From contig JAEUIK010000754.1 in the NCBI GenBank assembly GCA_016793185.1, positions 1 to 6,450 of the forward strand: 6,450 bases of DNA. Reading direction: 5' to 3'. A program made the position numbers and the translations under genes. Under the pieces are notes generated by a model. That model saw only the letters and a program-made list of their open reading frames with translations, did not search any database and was not told the origin of the DNA. The stretch is from Planctomycetaceae bacterium (GTDB lineage Bacteria; Planctomycetota; Planctomycetia; Pirellulales; JAEUIK01). Below, one piece after another: positions 1 through 6,416 of this stretch (positions are counted from its first letter, which is position 1; each line of letters opens with the position of its first letter).

Positions 1-1956
1 GGCGAACGGTTCGTTCAAGAGCGAGCTCTTGCCCGACCCGCTCACGCCGGTCACACAGATCAAGGTTCCCAAGGGGAACGTGGCCGAGACGTTCTTGAGG
101 TTGTTGGTGGTGACCCCCTCGATCACGATCGCGCGCTTGAGATCGGCCGGGCGGCGCTGCGGGGGAACGTGGATCTCCTCGGCTCCCGACAGGTAGCGCC
201 CCGTGAGCGACTCGGCGTTCCGGGCGACTTCGGCGGGCGTTCCTTGCGCCAGGACGCGTCCCCCCAGGCGACCGGCGCCGGGCCCGAGGTCGATGAGCTG
301 GTCGGCCTCGCGCATCATCGCTTCGTCGTGCTCGACGACCAGCACGCTGTTGCCGAGTTGCTGCAGGTCGCGGAGCGCGGCGATCAGGCGGTCGTTATCG
401 CGCTGGTGGAGGCCGATGGAGGGCTCATCGAGCACGTAACAGACGCCGACGAGGCCCGAGCCGAGCCCGCTGGCCAGGCGGATCCGCTGCGATTCGCCAC
501 CCGAGAGCGAGTCGGCAGCGCGATCGAGTGTCAGGTAGTCGAGCCCCACCTTGTGGAGGAATTCGAGCCGGTTGCGAATCTCGGCCAACAGCGGCTCGGC
601 GATCGTGGCCGCGGTGCCGGCGAACCTGAATTCGCTCAGCCGGGCAGCGGCGCGCTCGACCGTCAGCGCCGTGAACTCGTGGATCGCCAGCCCTTGGATT
701 TGCACGGCGCGGGCTTCCGGCTTGAGCCGGGCTCCACCGCAGGCGTGGCAGCGCACCTCGCCGCGGAAAGCCTCGAGCTGCTCGCGCGCCTTGGCCGCGG
801 TCGTGGTCACGTACTGCTGTTCGAGCAGCGTCACGAGCCCGAGGAACTCGCCATCGCCGCGAAGCAGGTGCTCGTAGTCCTTGGGCTTGATCGTGTCCCA
901 AGGAGTGTTTCGCCGATACCCCAGAGCGGCGAGATGCGCGGCCAACCGCTCGACGTGGGGTTCGGCGGCCGCCGCCGCGCTGCGCCAGGGGGCGACCGCG
1001 CCGGTCGCGAGCGAACGGCTGGCGTCAGGCACGATTAACTCGGGATCGAACTCGACGCGATAGCCCAGCCCTTCGCAGGTCGGGCAGGCGCCGTAGGGGC
1101 TGTTGAAGCTGAACGAGCGCGGCTCGAGCTCTTCGAAGCTGAGCTTGCAGCTCGGGCAGGCGTACTGCGTGCTGAACAGGCGATTCTGCCAGGCGGCCGG
1201 ATTGCTCGCGTCGGCCGCCGGGTCGAGGAAGGTGACCAGCACGACGCCGTCGGCGTACTTGACCGCCAGTTGCACCGACTCGGCCACGCGCGGACGGACC
1301 CCCTCGCGGACTACGATCCGATCGACGACCGCCTCGATGTCGTGGTTCTTCTGTCGCACCAGCTCGGGTACGGAGTCGATATCGAAAACCTCGCCGTCGA
1401 CGCGCACACGGACGAAGCCCGCCTTGCGAATCGCCTCGAAGACTTCCTTGTGCTGCCCTTTCCGCCCCCGCACGAATGGCGCCAACACCATCACCTTGGT
1501 GCGCTCGGGGAGGGCGAGCACTTCGTCGACGATCTGCTCGGGATTCTGTTGGCGGACGACTTCGCCGCATTGAGGGCAGTGGGCCTCCCCTGCCCGCGCA
1601 TAGAGCAGGCGCAAGTAGTCGTAGATCTCGGTGGCCGTGGCCACCGTGCTCCGCGGGTTCAAGCTACCAGCGCGCTGATCGACCGAGATGGTCGGCTGCA
1701 GCCCGTCGATCAGATCGACATCGGCCCGCTCGAGCTGCACCAGGAACTGGCGGGCGTAAGTCGAGAGGCTCTCGATGTACTGTCGTTGCCCCTCGGCAAA
1801 GATGGTATCGAAGGCCAGCGAGCTCTTGCCGGACCCACTCAGGCCGGTGATGACGACAAGCTGGTCGCGAGGGATGTCGAGGTCGACGTTCTGCAGGTTG
1901 TGGACACGCGCGCCGCGGATGCGAATGACTTCGGCAGATGCGGCGGGCTGTTGCAT
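1..1956 (-). CDS. uvrA: Excinuclease ABC subunit A (UvrA), N-terminal two thirds, cut by the window edge
   Basis: UvrA is the cytoplasmic ATPase that finds bulky DNA lesions and loads UvrB in nucleotide excision repair. I translated this open-ended frame by hand, checking most of it line by line; it reads from an ATG at 1956 to base 1 as 652 codons with no stop seen. The first Walker A, GLSGSGKSS, is at residues 38-46. It is followed by the family motif FAEGQRQYIESLSTYARQFL and by NPRSTVATATEIYDYLRLL. C-X2-C pairs lie at 127/130, 267/270, 291/294 and 403/406; the middle two form a CX2C-X20-CX2C zinc module. The ABC signature LSGGESQRIRLA starts at 484, the Walker B LDEP has its Asp at 510, and an H-loop VVEHDE follows. 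The second Walker A, GVSGSGKSS, is at 637-645, close to the window edge. UvrA is usually about 940-970 residues, so about 300 are missing, including the second signature and Walker B. An in-frame TAG at 1983-1981 makes 1956 the first possible ATG. No Shine-Dalgarno sequence is visible, so the message may have a short or unconventional leader. Identity is very secure. Confidence 0.97.
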   Translation of the reverse strand, partial: MQQPAASAEVIRIRGARVHNLQNVDLDIPRDQLVVITGLSGSGKSSLAFDTIFAEGQRQYIESLSTYARQFLVQLERADVDLIDGLQPTISVDQRAGSLNPRSTVATATEIYDYLRLLYARAGEAHCPQCGEVVRQQNPEQIVDEVLALPERTKVMVLAPFVRGRKGQHKEVFEAIRKAGFVRVRVDGEVFDIDSVPELVRQKNHDIEAVVDRIVVREGVRPRVAESVQLAVKYADGVVLVTFLDPAADASNPAAWQNRLFSTQYACPSCKLSFEELEPRSFSFNSPYGACPTCEGLGYRVEFDPELIVPDASRSLATGAVAPWRSAAAAAEPHVERLAAHLAALGYRRNTPWDTIKPKDYEHLLRGDGEFLGLVTLLEQQYVTTTAAKAREQLEAFRGEVRCHACGGARLKPEARAVQIQGLAIHEFTALTVERAAARLSEFRFAGTAATIAEPLLAEIRNRLEFLHKVGLDYLTLDRAADSLSGGESQRIRLASGLGSGLVGVCYVLDEPSIGLHQRDNDRLIAALRDLQQLGNSVLVVEHDEAMMREADQLIDLGPGAGRLGGRVLAQGTPAEVARNAESLTGRYLSGAEEIHVPPQRRPADLKRAIVIEGVTTNNLKNVSATFPLGTLICVTGVSGSGKSSLLNEPFA

Positions 1957-1976
1957 AGCGAGCGCGGGAGAGAAGT

Positions 1977-2000
1977 GTGACTATTATCGCGTTTAGTCAC
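1977..2000. promoter_or_regulatory. Perfect 7+7 dyad upstream of uvrA (candidate operator)
   Basis: GTGACTA at 1977-1983 and TAGTCAC at 1994-2000 are exact inverted repeats separated by 10 bases. The dyad starts 20 bases upstream of the uvrA ATG and overlaps the candidate -10 box at 1983-1988. Such placement suits a repressor site, for example a damage-response regulator, but the half-sites match neither the CTGT-N8-ACAG nor the GAAC-N4-GTTC LexA box. The dyad itself is seen directly; the operator role is inference. Confidence 0.4.
1983..1988 (-). promoter_or_regulatory. Candidate -10 box for uvrA
   Basis: Read on the minus strand this is GATAAT, a 5/6 match to TATAAT. A start of transcription about seven bases downstream would give a leader of about 20 bases to the ATG at 1956. 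No convincing -35 hexamer lies about 17 bases upstream, so the call rests on the -10 match and its position alone. Confidence 0.3.
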
Positions 2001-2049
2001 GTTAGCAGCCATCCGCAGGAACGACAAGCGAGCGGTAGCGGCTGCTGAC
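2001..2049. repeat. 10-base imperfect inverted repeat between the two genes
   Basis: GTTAGCAGCC at 2001-2010 and GGCTGCTGAC at 2040-2049 are inverted repeats matching at 9 of 10 positions, with a 29-base spacer. In RNA from either strand they could form a long-armed stem. No T-run follows on the minus strand and only TTT on the plus strand, so it is not a standard intrinsic terminator. Its function is unknown. Confidence 0.4.
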
Positions 2050-2073
2050 TTTGCCGCAGTCCACGCCAGCCTA

Positions 2074-2096
2074 CCGAGGCCAGTGGCCTCGGCTAC
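2074..2096 (-). repeat. REP-like hairpin unit 1 with GTAG foot
   Basis: CCGAGGCC at 2074-2081 and GGCCTCGG at 2085-2092 form a perfect 8-bp stem around a 3-base loop. On the minus strand the stem is preceded directly by GTAG (2096-2093). A GTAG tetranucleotide at the 5' foot of a GC-rich palindrome is the hallmark of REP elements mobilised by REP-associated Y1 tyrosine transposases. Both the hairpin and the foot are seen; membership in a genomic repeat family is inferred, since copies elsewhere cannot be counted here. It could also protect the 3' end of the upstream message. Confidence 0.55.
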
Positions 2097-2105
2097 GGGC
2101 GAATC

Positions 2106-2129
2106 GTCAGGCATGGCTGCCTGACCTAC
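2106..2129 (-). repeat. REP-like hairpin unit 2 with GTAG foot
   Basis: GTCAGGCA at 2106-2113 and TGCCTGAC at 2118-2125 form a perfect 8-bp stem with a 4-base loop. GTAG (2129-2126) sits immediately 5' on the minus strand, exactly as in the neighbouring unit. The two units are in the same orientation, nine bases apart, and have different stem sequences. The second unit begins 17 bases past the stop codon of the large dehydrogenase gene. No T-run follows, so termination is at best non-canonical. Confidence 0.55.
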
Positions 2130-2146
2130 GAGCTACGCGCCTCGAT

Positions 2147-5100
2147 CTACTTCGCCGCTTGCTGCTCTTGCGCCGGCAGCAGTTCGAGCTTGAAGTTGCG
2201 GTACCGCACCTCGGTCTTGCCCCCCGAGTGAAGCTGCAGAGCGAAAATACCGCGCTTGGCGCCTGGCGGGTCGTCGAGGTCGACGCACTTCTGGCCGTTG
2301 AGAAACGTTTGGATGCGATCCCCCACGGCGACGATCTCGTACTCGTTCCAATCGCCCGGCTTGAGGTGCGATTCGCCCGACTTGTTCCAGAGCAGCGCCC
2401 GGCCGTGCTCCTCGTAGAGCTTGCCCCACCAGCCGGGGCCGATGTCGGCCTGGTAGCCCTGCACTTCGAGCGGCTTGTCGCCGTCGGCGATCGGTTTGCT
2501 GCGGAACTGGACGCCGCTGTTGCCGCGGTTGTCGACGAGCTTGACTTCGAGCTTGAGGAGGAAATCGCCGGCCAGCAGATCGCTGATCAGGAACTCGTTG
2601 TGGAGCAGGCCCTGGGTACGGCCCACGATCTCGCCGTTCTCGACGCTCCAGAGCTTAGTGTCGCCCGTCCAGCCGGTCAGGTCGCGGCCGTTGAAGAACG
2701 CCACCACCGTGTCGGCCGTCGCCAGGAGCGGCGTCTGGGCCGGGCTGGCGAGATAGGCGACCAGCGAGCGAATCTCGTGCTCCTTCAGCGGCTGGAAGAT
2801 ATCGTCGGGCATCATCGACTTCTCGCTCGCCTGCCGCTCGTCGATCTCGGCCAGCGGCACTTGCAGCACCTCGTTGGCGGTCTGCAGCGTCAACGAGTTG
2901 GCATCCTCTTCGCGGACGATGCCCGTCAGGATCCGCCCGTCGGTCGTGGAGATGACCGTGGGCATGTAATCCTTGGCCATCAGGGCGCTCGGGTCGAGCA
3001 CGTTCGAGAGGAGGTAATCGAGATCGGCGCGATTCGAGCCGGTCAGCTCGGGGCCGACCTTGCCTCCTTGCCCGAACAGCGTGTGGCACTGTTGGCAGGT
3101 CTTGGCGAACATCGCCCGACCCAGGGCCAAATCGACCGGCTCGGGGGGCGCGGTCGTGAGCATCTTCTTGAAATCCTTGATGCGGTTCGCCACGTCGCGG
3201 CTCGAATCGCGGACGGTGCCCCAGACGCTGGAGACGCGCTTCAACAGCTCCTCATCCTTGAGATTCCGCAACTGGCGAATCACGTCGGCCGAGACGTCGC
3301 CGGTGGCGATCTGTTTGGCGGCGATGGCATCGAGCAGTGCGTTGGCGTAACTCGAGCGGGCGGCCAGGGTATTGAGCGCGTCGCGCTTTTCGGCCGAGCC
3401 CAAGCGAGCATAGACGGCCAGAATGGCGGCCGGCGTCTGGCCATCGTCGTACGCCGCCAGACCGCGCAGCACGGGGCCGCGGAGTGCTTCGTCGGTGAGT
3501 AGCCCTTGCAACGTGGGAGCCAGCTTTTCGTCCTTGGCGGCCAACAGCGACTCGAGCGCCGCCTGGCGCGCCGCAAGATCCTGCGATTTGTCGGAGAGCA
3601 CGCCTCGCATCGCGGCCAGGGCTTCCGGATCGCCAAACGTGACGGCCAACGCCCGGGCGGCGGCGCGAATCGGCTCGCTGGGGCTGGCGCTCAGTTTGGC
3701 GGCCACGGCCGGCCAGCCCGAGGGCATCGCGACGCGCCGCCGTCCGCGGAGCGCCAGGTTGATGCCGTCGAGGCAATTCTGCTGCTGCGCGGGATCCGTC
3801 ATATCGGCCAGCGCCGTCACCAGCAGATCGAGCGCTTCGGCGTTCCCTTCCGCTCCGATCTTGCGCACCGTATAGGTCAGCAGAAGCGGGATCTGCGAGC
3901 TGCGGGCGATCGCCAGGGCCTCGGCCGAGTTGCGGCCGATGATGGGCTCGAGCGCGTACCAGTACATGAGCGGCAGGTTGTGGTCGCCGACGTCCTCGCT
4001 GTGTGCCACGAGCCCGCGGAGAATCCCGGCCCGCCGCCCGACCGAGATCTTGTTCGCGGCCGAGGCCAGCTCGCGGCGGACGACCTGCGAGGAGTCGGCC
4101 TGGGCCAGTTTTGCCAGTTGGGCTTCGAACGTTTCGGCCCGTCCTGCTTTCTCGGCAAGCAGGCGGATCGTCCAGGCGCGGACGTGTGGCATGTCGCTAC
4201 CCAGCAACTCGCGGGCGCGATCGTCGTCGAACGCGCCGATCACATGCAGCGCCCAGAGACCGCGGAGGCGGCGCGTTTCGTCGGCGTGGCTGCAGGCCAT
4301 TTCCCAGAGGGTCGTTGCGACGCTCGGCGCAAGCTTGCCCGCGGCGGCTCGCTCTTGCAACTGCCGCCGCGCGTGGCGGACGTACCAGTCGTTCTTTTCG
4401 AGCATCAGGACCGCCAGCTCGGCGTCGCTTCTGGCCGCCATATCGACTGGGGTGTGCTTCGTTTCGCCGTAAACGATCTTGAAGATCCGGCCGTTCGAGC
4501 GATCGTGGATTTCGGTCTCAAGGCGGTGGCATTGGTTCTTGTCGTACCAGTCGATCATGTACGCCTGGCCGTCCGGTCCGTAACGCAGATTCAGGATCTG
4601 CGACCAGCGATCGTTGGCCAGGAGAAAGTCGGGGCCGTGGTGCGCCACGTAGCCCGACCCCTGCGGCTCGAGAATGTCCTGGTTGATCCGCGCGCCGTGG
4701 ATGTTGTTCATGAAAATCTGCCCGCGGTACTTCTCGGGCCAGGCGCCGCCGAGATAGATCATGCAACCGCTGTGGGCATGACCGCCGCCCGCCGCGTCGG
4801 AGCGGTCGTTGCCGGCGTGCGGACGCTCGCCGACCCAGTGCACGTGATCGGCGACGGTCTTGATATCGTCGTAGGTGAAAGGGTTGAAGTGCTTGCCGGC
4901 CTGGCGGTGGTAGCGTGCTCCCGGACAAAGATGGAACAGGTGTGGAATGACGCACGAGGTGAGGAACGCGTCGCCGTAGTCGTTGAAATCGACGCCCCAG
5001 GGATTGCTGGTCCCTTCGATGAAGACTTCGAATTCGTGCCGGGTCGGATGGTAGCGCCAGATGCCGGCGTTGAGCGGCGTGCGTTCCTTGTCACGCGCAC

Positions 5101-6259
5101 CGGGCTTGCCGACGCGCGAGTGGGTGAAGACTCCATGGCAGCCGTAGAGCCAGCCGTCAGGGCCCCAGTTGAAGGTGTTGAGCGTCTCGTGCGTGTCCTG
5201 GAAGCCCCAGCCGTCGAGCAGCACCTCGGGGGGGCCGTCGGGTTGATCGTCGTGATCGCGATCGGGAATGAACAGCAGCTCGGGCGCGGCGCCCACCCAC
5301 ACGCCCCCGAAGCCCAGCTCGATGCCGCTCACCAGGTTCAGCTTCTCGGCGAAAACCTTGCGGGTGTCGAAGTCGCCGTCGCCGTCGGTGTCTTCGAAGA
5401 TCAGGATGCGATCCTTGGCCTGCTCGGGCTTCACGCGCCAGGGATAGTTGTACGCTTCGGCAATCCAGAGCCGGCCGCGGTCGTCGATGGCCATGGCGAT
5501 CGGCTGCTGCACGTCGGGCTCGCCGGCAAAGAGCTTGACGCTGAACCCCTCGGGCAACGTCATGGCCTGGGCGGCCTCGGCGGGCGTGAGGCCATCATGG
5601 ACGTACACATCCTGCGTGAGCGCTTGCTGGTCGGGCGGAAATACCGGGCGCTGGGCATGCAGCCGAAAGTCGTCGAAGTTGACGTGCCCCCAGCCGGTGC
5701 TCGAATTGTCGACCAGGCGGACGAAAATCTCCGCCCCTTGATGCGGCGTCAGGTCGATCACGGCGGCGCGGAGCTGCTCGGTATCGTCGCCGGTCGCCTT
5801 GGCGATGACCTGTTGATTGTCGCGGCGAACCAGCTCGACGCGGGTGGCCGGCGTGCGGCCGCCGGCGACCAGGAAGCTGGCGAACGGGTGCGTCACTTTG
5901 AAAGGCGCCGACGTGAGCGTTCCCTGGGGGGCATCGCCGCCGCGCTCGTAGGTTCCCACCCAGTACTTGCCCGTGTGCCGGCTGTGCATGTCGCCGCGGC
6001 GAGCGTGGACGGTATCCCCCTCGACTGGCTGCTTGGCGAACGCCTCCCCTTCGGCCACCCACCCGGTCAGGTCGCCCGACTCGAAGTCGAGGTGCAGCGG
6101 CTTGCCATCGACGCCGGTGGGAACGATTCCTGGCGGCGAAGTCGCAGCAGCACCGTCGGCCCCTCGGGCAGCCTGAGTTTCGATCGCGCCCCAAACGACG
6201 AGACACGCGGCCAGGCACTGCAGAGGGCCGCTGATTTGCTTGGTCACCGCTCGCGTCAC
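2147..6259 (-). CDS. Exported PVC-type dehydrogenase / HEAT / cytochrome c / DUF1080 multidomain protein
   Basis: From the GTG at 6259 the product has 1370 residues. Residues 1-30 look like a signal peptide: basic MTRAVTK, hydrophobic CLAACLVVWGAI, then an Ala-rich exit. Residues 55-201 form a beta-sandwich-like module (LDFESGDLTGW to GWGHVNFDDF) resembling domains attached to GH32 enzymes. Residues 235-599 are a beta-propeller of the TIGR02604 membrane-bound dehydrogenase type, with Asp-rich calcium-type loops at 290-298 and 333-341. Residues 609-1024 are helical HEAT-like repeats. Residues 1045-1175 are a TIGR02603-type cytochrome c domain with CQQCH at 1055-1059 and a likely distal Met at 1149 or 1150. 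Residues 1184-1363 are DUF1080 (PF06439, 3-keto-disaccharide hydrolase): FNGRDLTGW, GNSGVQFRS, EVQGYQADIG, WNEYEIV. Inferred role: an exported or envelope enzyme that oxidises a sugar-like substrate and passes electrons to its own haem. Substrate and cofactor are not visible. An ATG at 6322 would add 21 residues but lacks a ribosome binding site. Architecture is secure, activity is not. Confidence 0.93.
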   Translation of the reverse strand: MTRAVTKQISGPLQCLAACLVVWGAIETQAARGADGAAATSPPGIVPTGVDGKPLHLDFESGDLTGWVAEGEAFAKQPVEGDTVHARRGDMHSRHTGKYWVGTYERGGDAPQGTLTSAPFKVTHPFASFLVAGGRTPATRVELVRRDNQQVIAKATGDDTEQLRAAVIDLTPHQGAEIFVRLVDNSSTGWGHVNFDDFRLHAQRPVFPPDQQALTQDVYVHDGLTPAEAAQAMTLPEGFSVKLFAGEPDVQQPIAMAIDDRGRLWIAEAYNYPWRVKPEQAKDRILIFEDTDGDGDFDTRKVFAEKLNLVSGIELGFGGVWVGAAPELLFIPDRDHDDQPDGPPEVLLDGWGFQDTHETLNTFNWGPDGWLYGCHGVFTHSRVGKPGARDKERTPLNAGIWRYHPTRHEFEVFIEGTSNPWGVDFNDYGDAFLTSCVIPHLFHLCPGARYHRQAGKHFNPFTYDDIKTVADHVHWVGERPHAGNDRSDAAGGGHAHSGCMIYLGGAWPEKYRGQIFMNNIHGARINQDILEPQGSGYVAHHGPDFLLANDRWSQILNLRYGPDGQAYMIDWYDKNQCHRLETEIHDRSNGRIFKIVYGETKHTPVDMAARSDAELAVLMLEKNDWYVRHARRQLQERAAAGKLAPSVATTLWEMACSHADETRRLRGLWALHVIGAFDDDRARELLGSDMPHVRAWTIRLLAEKAGRAETFEAQLAKLAQADSSQVVRRELASAANKISVGRRAGILRGLVAHSEDVGDHNLPLMYWYALEPIIGRNSAEALAIARSSQIPLLLTYTVRKIGAEGNAEALDLLVTALADMTDPAQQQNCLDGINLALRGRRRVAMPSGWPAVAAKLSASPSEPIRAAARALAVTFGDPEALAAMRGVLSDKSQDLAARQAALESLLAAKDEKLAPTLQGLLTDEALRGPVLRGLAAYDDGQTPAAILAVYARLGSAEKRDALNTLAARSSYANALLDAIAAKQIATGDVSADVIRQLRNLKDEELLKRVSSVWGTVRDSSRDVANRIKDFKKMLTTAPPEPVDLALGRAMFAKTCQQCHTLFGQGGKVGPELTGSNRADLDYLLSNVLDPSALMAKDYMPTVISTTDGRILTGIVREEDANSLTLQTANEVLQVPLAEIDERQASEKSMMPDDIFQPLKEHEIRSLVAYLASPAQTPLLATADTVVAFFNGRDLTGWTGDTKLWSVENGEIVGRTQGLLHNEFLISDLLAGDFLLKLEVKLVDNRGNSGVQFRSKPIADGDKPLEVQGYQADIGPGWWGKLYEEHGRALLWNKSGESHLKPGDWNEYEIVAVGDRIQTFLNGQKCVDLDDPPGAKRGIFALQLHSGGKTEVRYRNFKLELLPAQEQQAAK

Positions 6260-6263
6260 GTCA

Positions 6264-6273
6264 CCTTCTCCCC
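6264..6273 (-). promoter_or_regulatory. Ribosome binding site that decides the GTG start of the large gene
   Basis: The minus strand reads GGGGAGAAGG here. GGAG ends eight bases before the GTG at 6259, which is ideal Shine-Dalgarno spacing. The alternative ATG at 6322 has no purine-rich stretch in front of it. The GTG start also places the hydrophobic signal segment close to the N-terminus, as expected. Confidence 0.55.
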
Positions 6274-6321
6274 ACGGGCTGCCGATTGGACGGGGGCGGA
6301 CCCCCCGGAAAATTGCCTCCA

Positions 6322-6330
6322 TTTATAGCA
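6322..6330 (-). promoter_or_regulatory. Candidate extended -10 promoter for the dehydrogenase gene
   Basis: Read on the minus strand this is TGCTATAAA: a TGn extension directly before TATAAA (5/6 match to TATAAT). Extended -10 promoters can work with a poor -35, and none is visible about 17 bases upstream. Transcription would start near 6315, inside the extra codons that an ATG start at 6322 would need, and would leave a leader of about 56 bases to the GTG at 6259. Confidence 0.3.
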
Positions 6331-6360
6331 CGCGGGCGGGGCCTATGCTCGGTTTACCGA

Positions 6361-6382
6361 CTCCCGGTGCAAGCCCAGGGAG
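6361..6382. repeat. Short hairpin CTCCC/GGGAG
   Basis: CTCCC at 6361-6365 can pair with GGGAG at 6378-6382 across a 12-base loop. It lies about 100 bases upstream of the GTG of the dehydrogenase gene, beyond the candidate promoter. It could be chance in GC-rich sequence. Confidence 0.25.
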
Positions 6383-6396
6383 CCGGCCCCCCTCGC

Positions 6397-6416
6397 CGCC
6401 CTGGTCGAACAGGGCG
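6397..6416. repeat. 7-bp hairpin with 6-base loop
   Basis: CGCCCTG at 6397-6403 and CAGGGCG at 6410-6416 are perfect inverted repeats around the loop GTCGAA. On the minus strand it is followed by GCGAGG rather than T residues, so it is not a canonical terminator for an upstream minus-strand gene. It could be part of a structured RNA or repeat that continues outside the window. Confidence 0.35.

Noticed and set aside
169..1038. 289-residue and 236-residue (1270-1980) plus-strand open frames
   Set aside because: They are in codon register with uvrA on the minus strand, whose conserved motifs are unmistakable. They are shadows caused by GC-rich codon use.
1839..2114. 91-residue minus-strand frame covering the intergenic gap and the start of uvrA
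   Set aside because: It begins within a REP-like hairpin, overlaps the first 39 codons of uvrA out of frame, is Ser/Thr/Ala-rich low-complexity and resembles no family.
2074..2129. The hairpins as a rho-independent terminator for the dehydrogenase gene
   Set aside because: Neither hairpin is followed by a T-run on the minus strand, and the pair of GTAG feet fits REP-like repeats better. A non-canonical termination role is still possible.
6203..6214. LAAC lipobox-like tetrapeptide in the signal region of the large protein, suggesting a lipoprotein
   Set aside because: The hydrophobic stretch mostly follows the cysteine instead of preceding it, which does not fit signal peptidase II cleavage. 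A type I signal with a later Ala-rich cleavage site fits better.
3506..6328. 940-residue open frame on the plus strand antisense to the dehydrogenase gene, continued in the same frame by a 483-residue one (2051-3502)
   Set aside because: The frame is exactly in register with the sense codons, so antisense stops need sense TTA, CTA or TCA codons. These are rare in GC-rich genes; the only one breaking the frame within the gene is a CTA at 3502-3500. The antisense translation shows no recognisable domain.
6356..6416. Possible riboswitch or group II intron fragment, suggested by the GGTGCAAGCCC string
   Set aside because: Only a short string resembles such RNAs. I could not find the conserved core of a cobalamin riboswitch or intron domains V and VI nearby, and the region is cut by the window edge.
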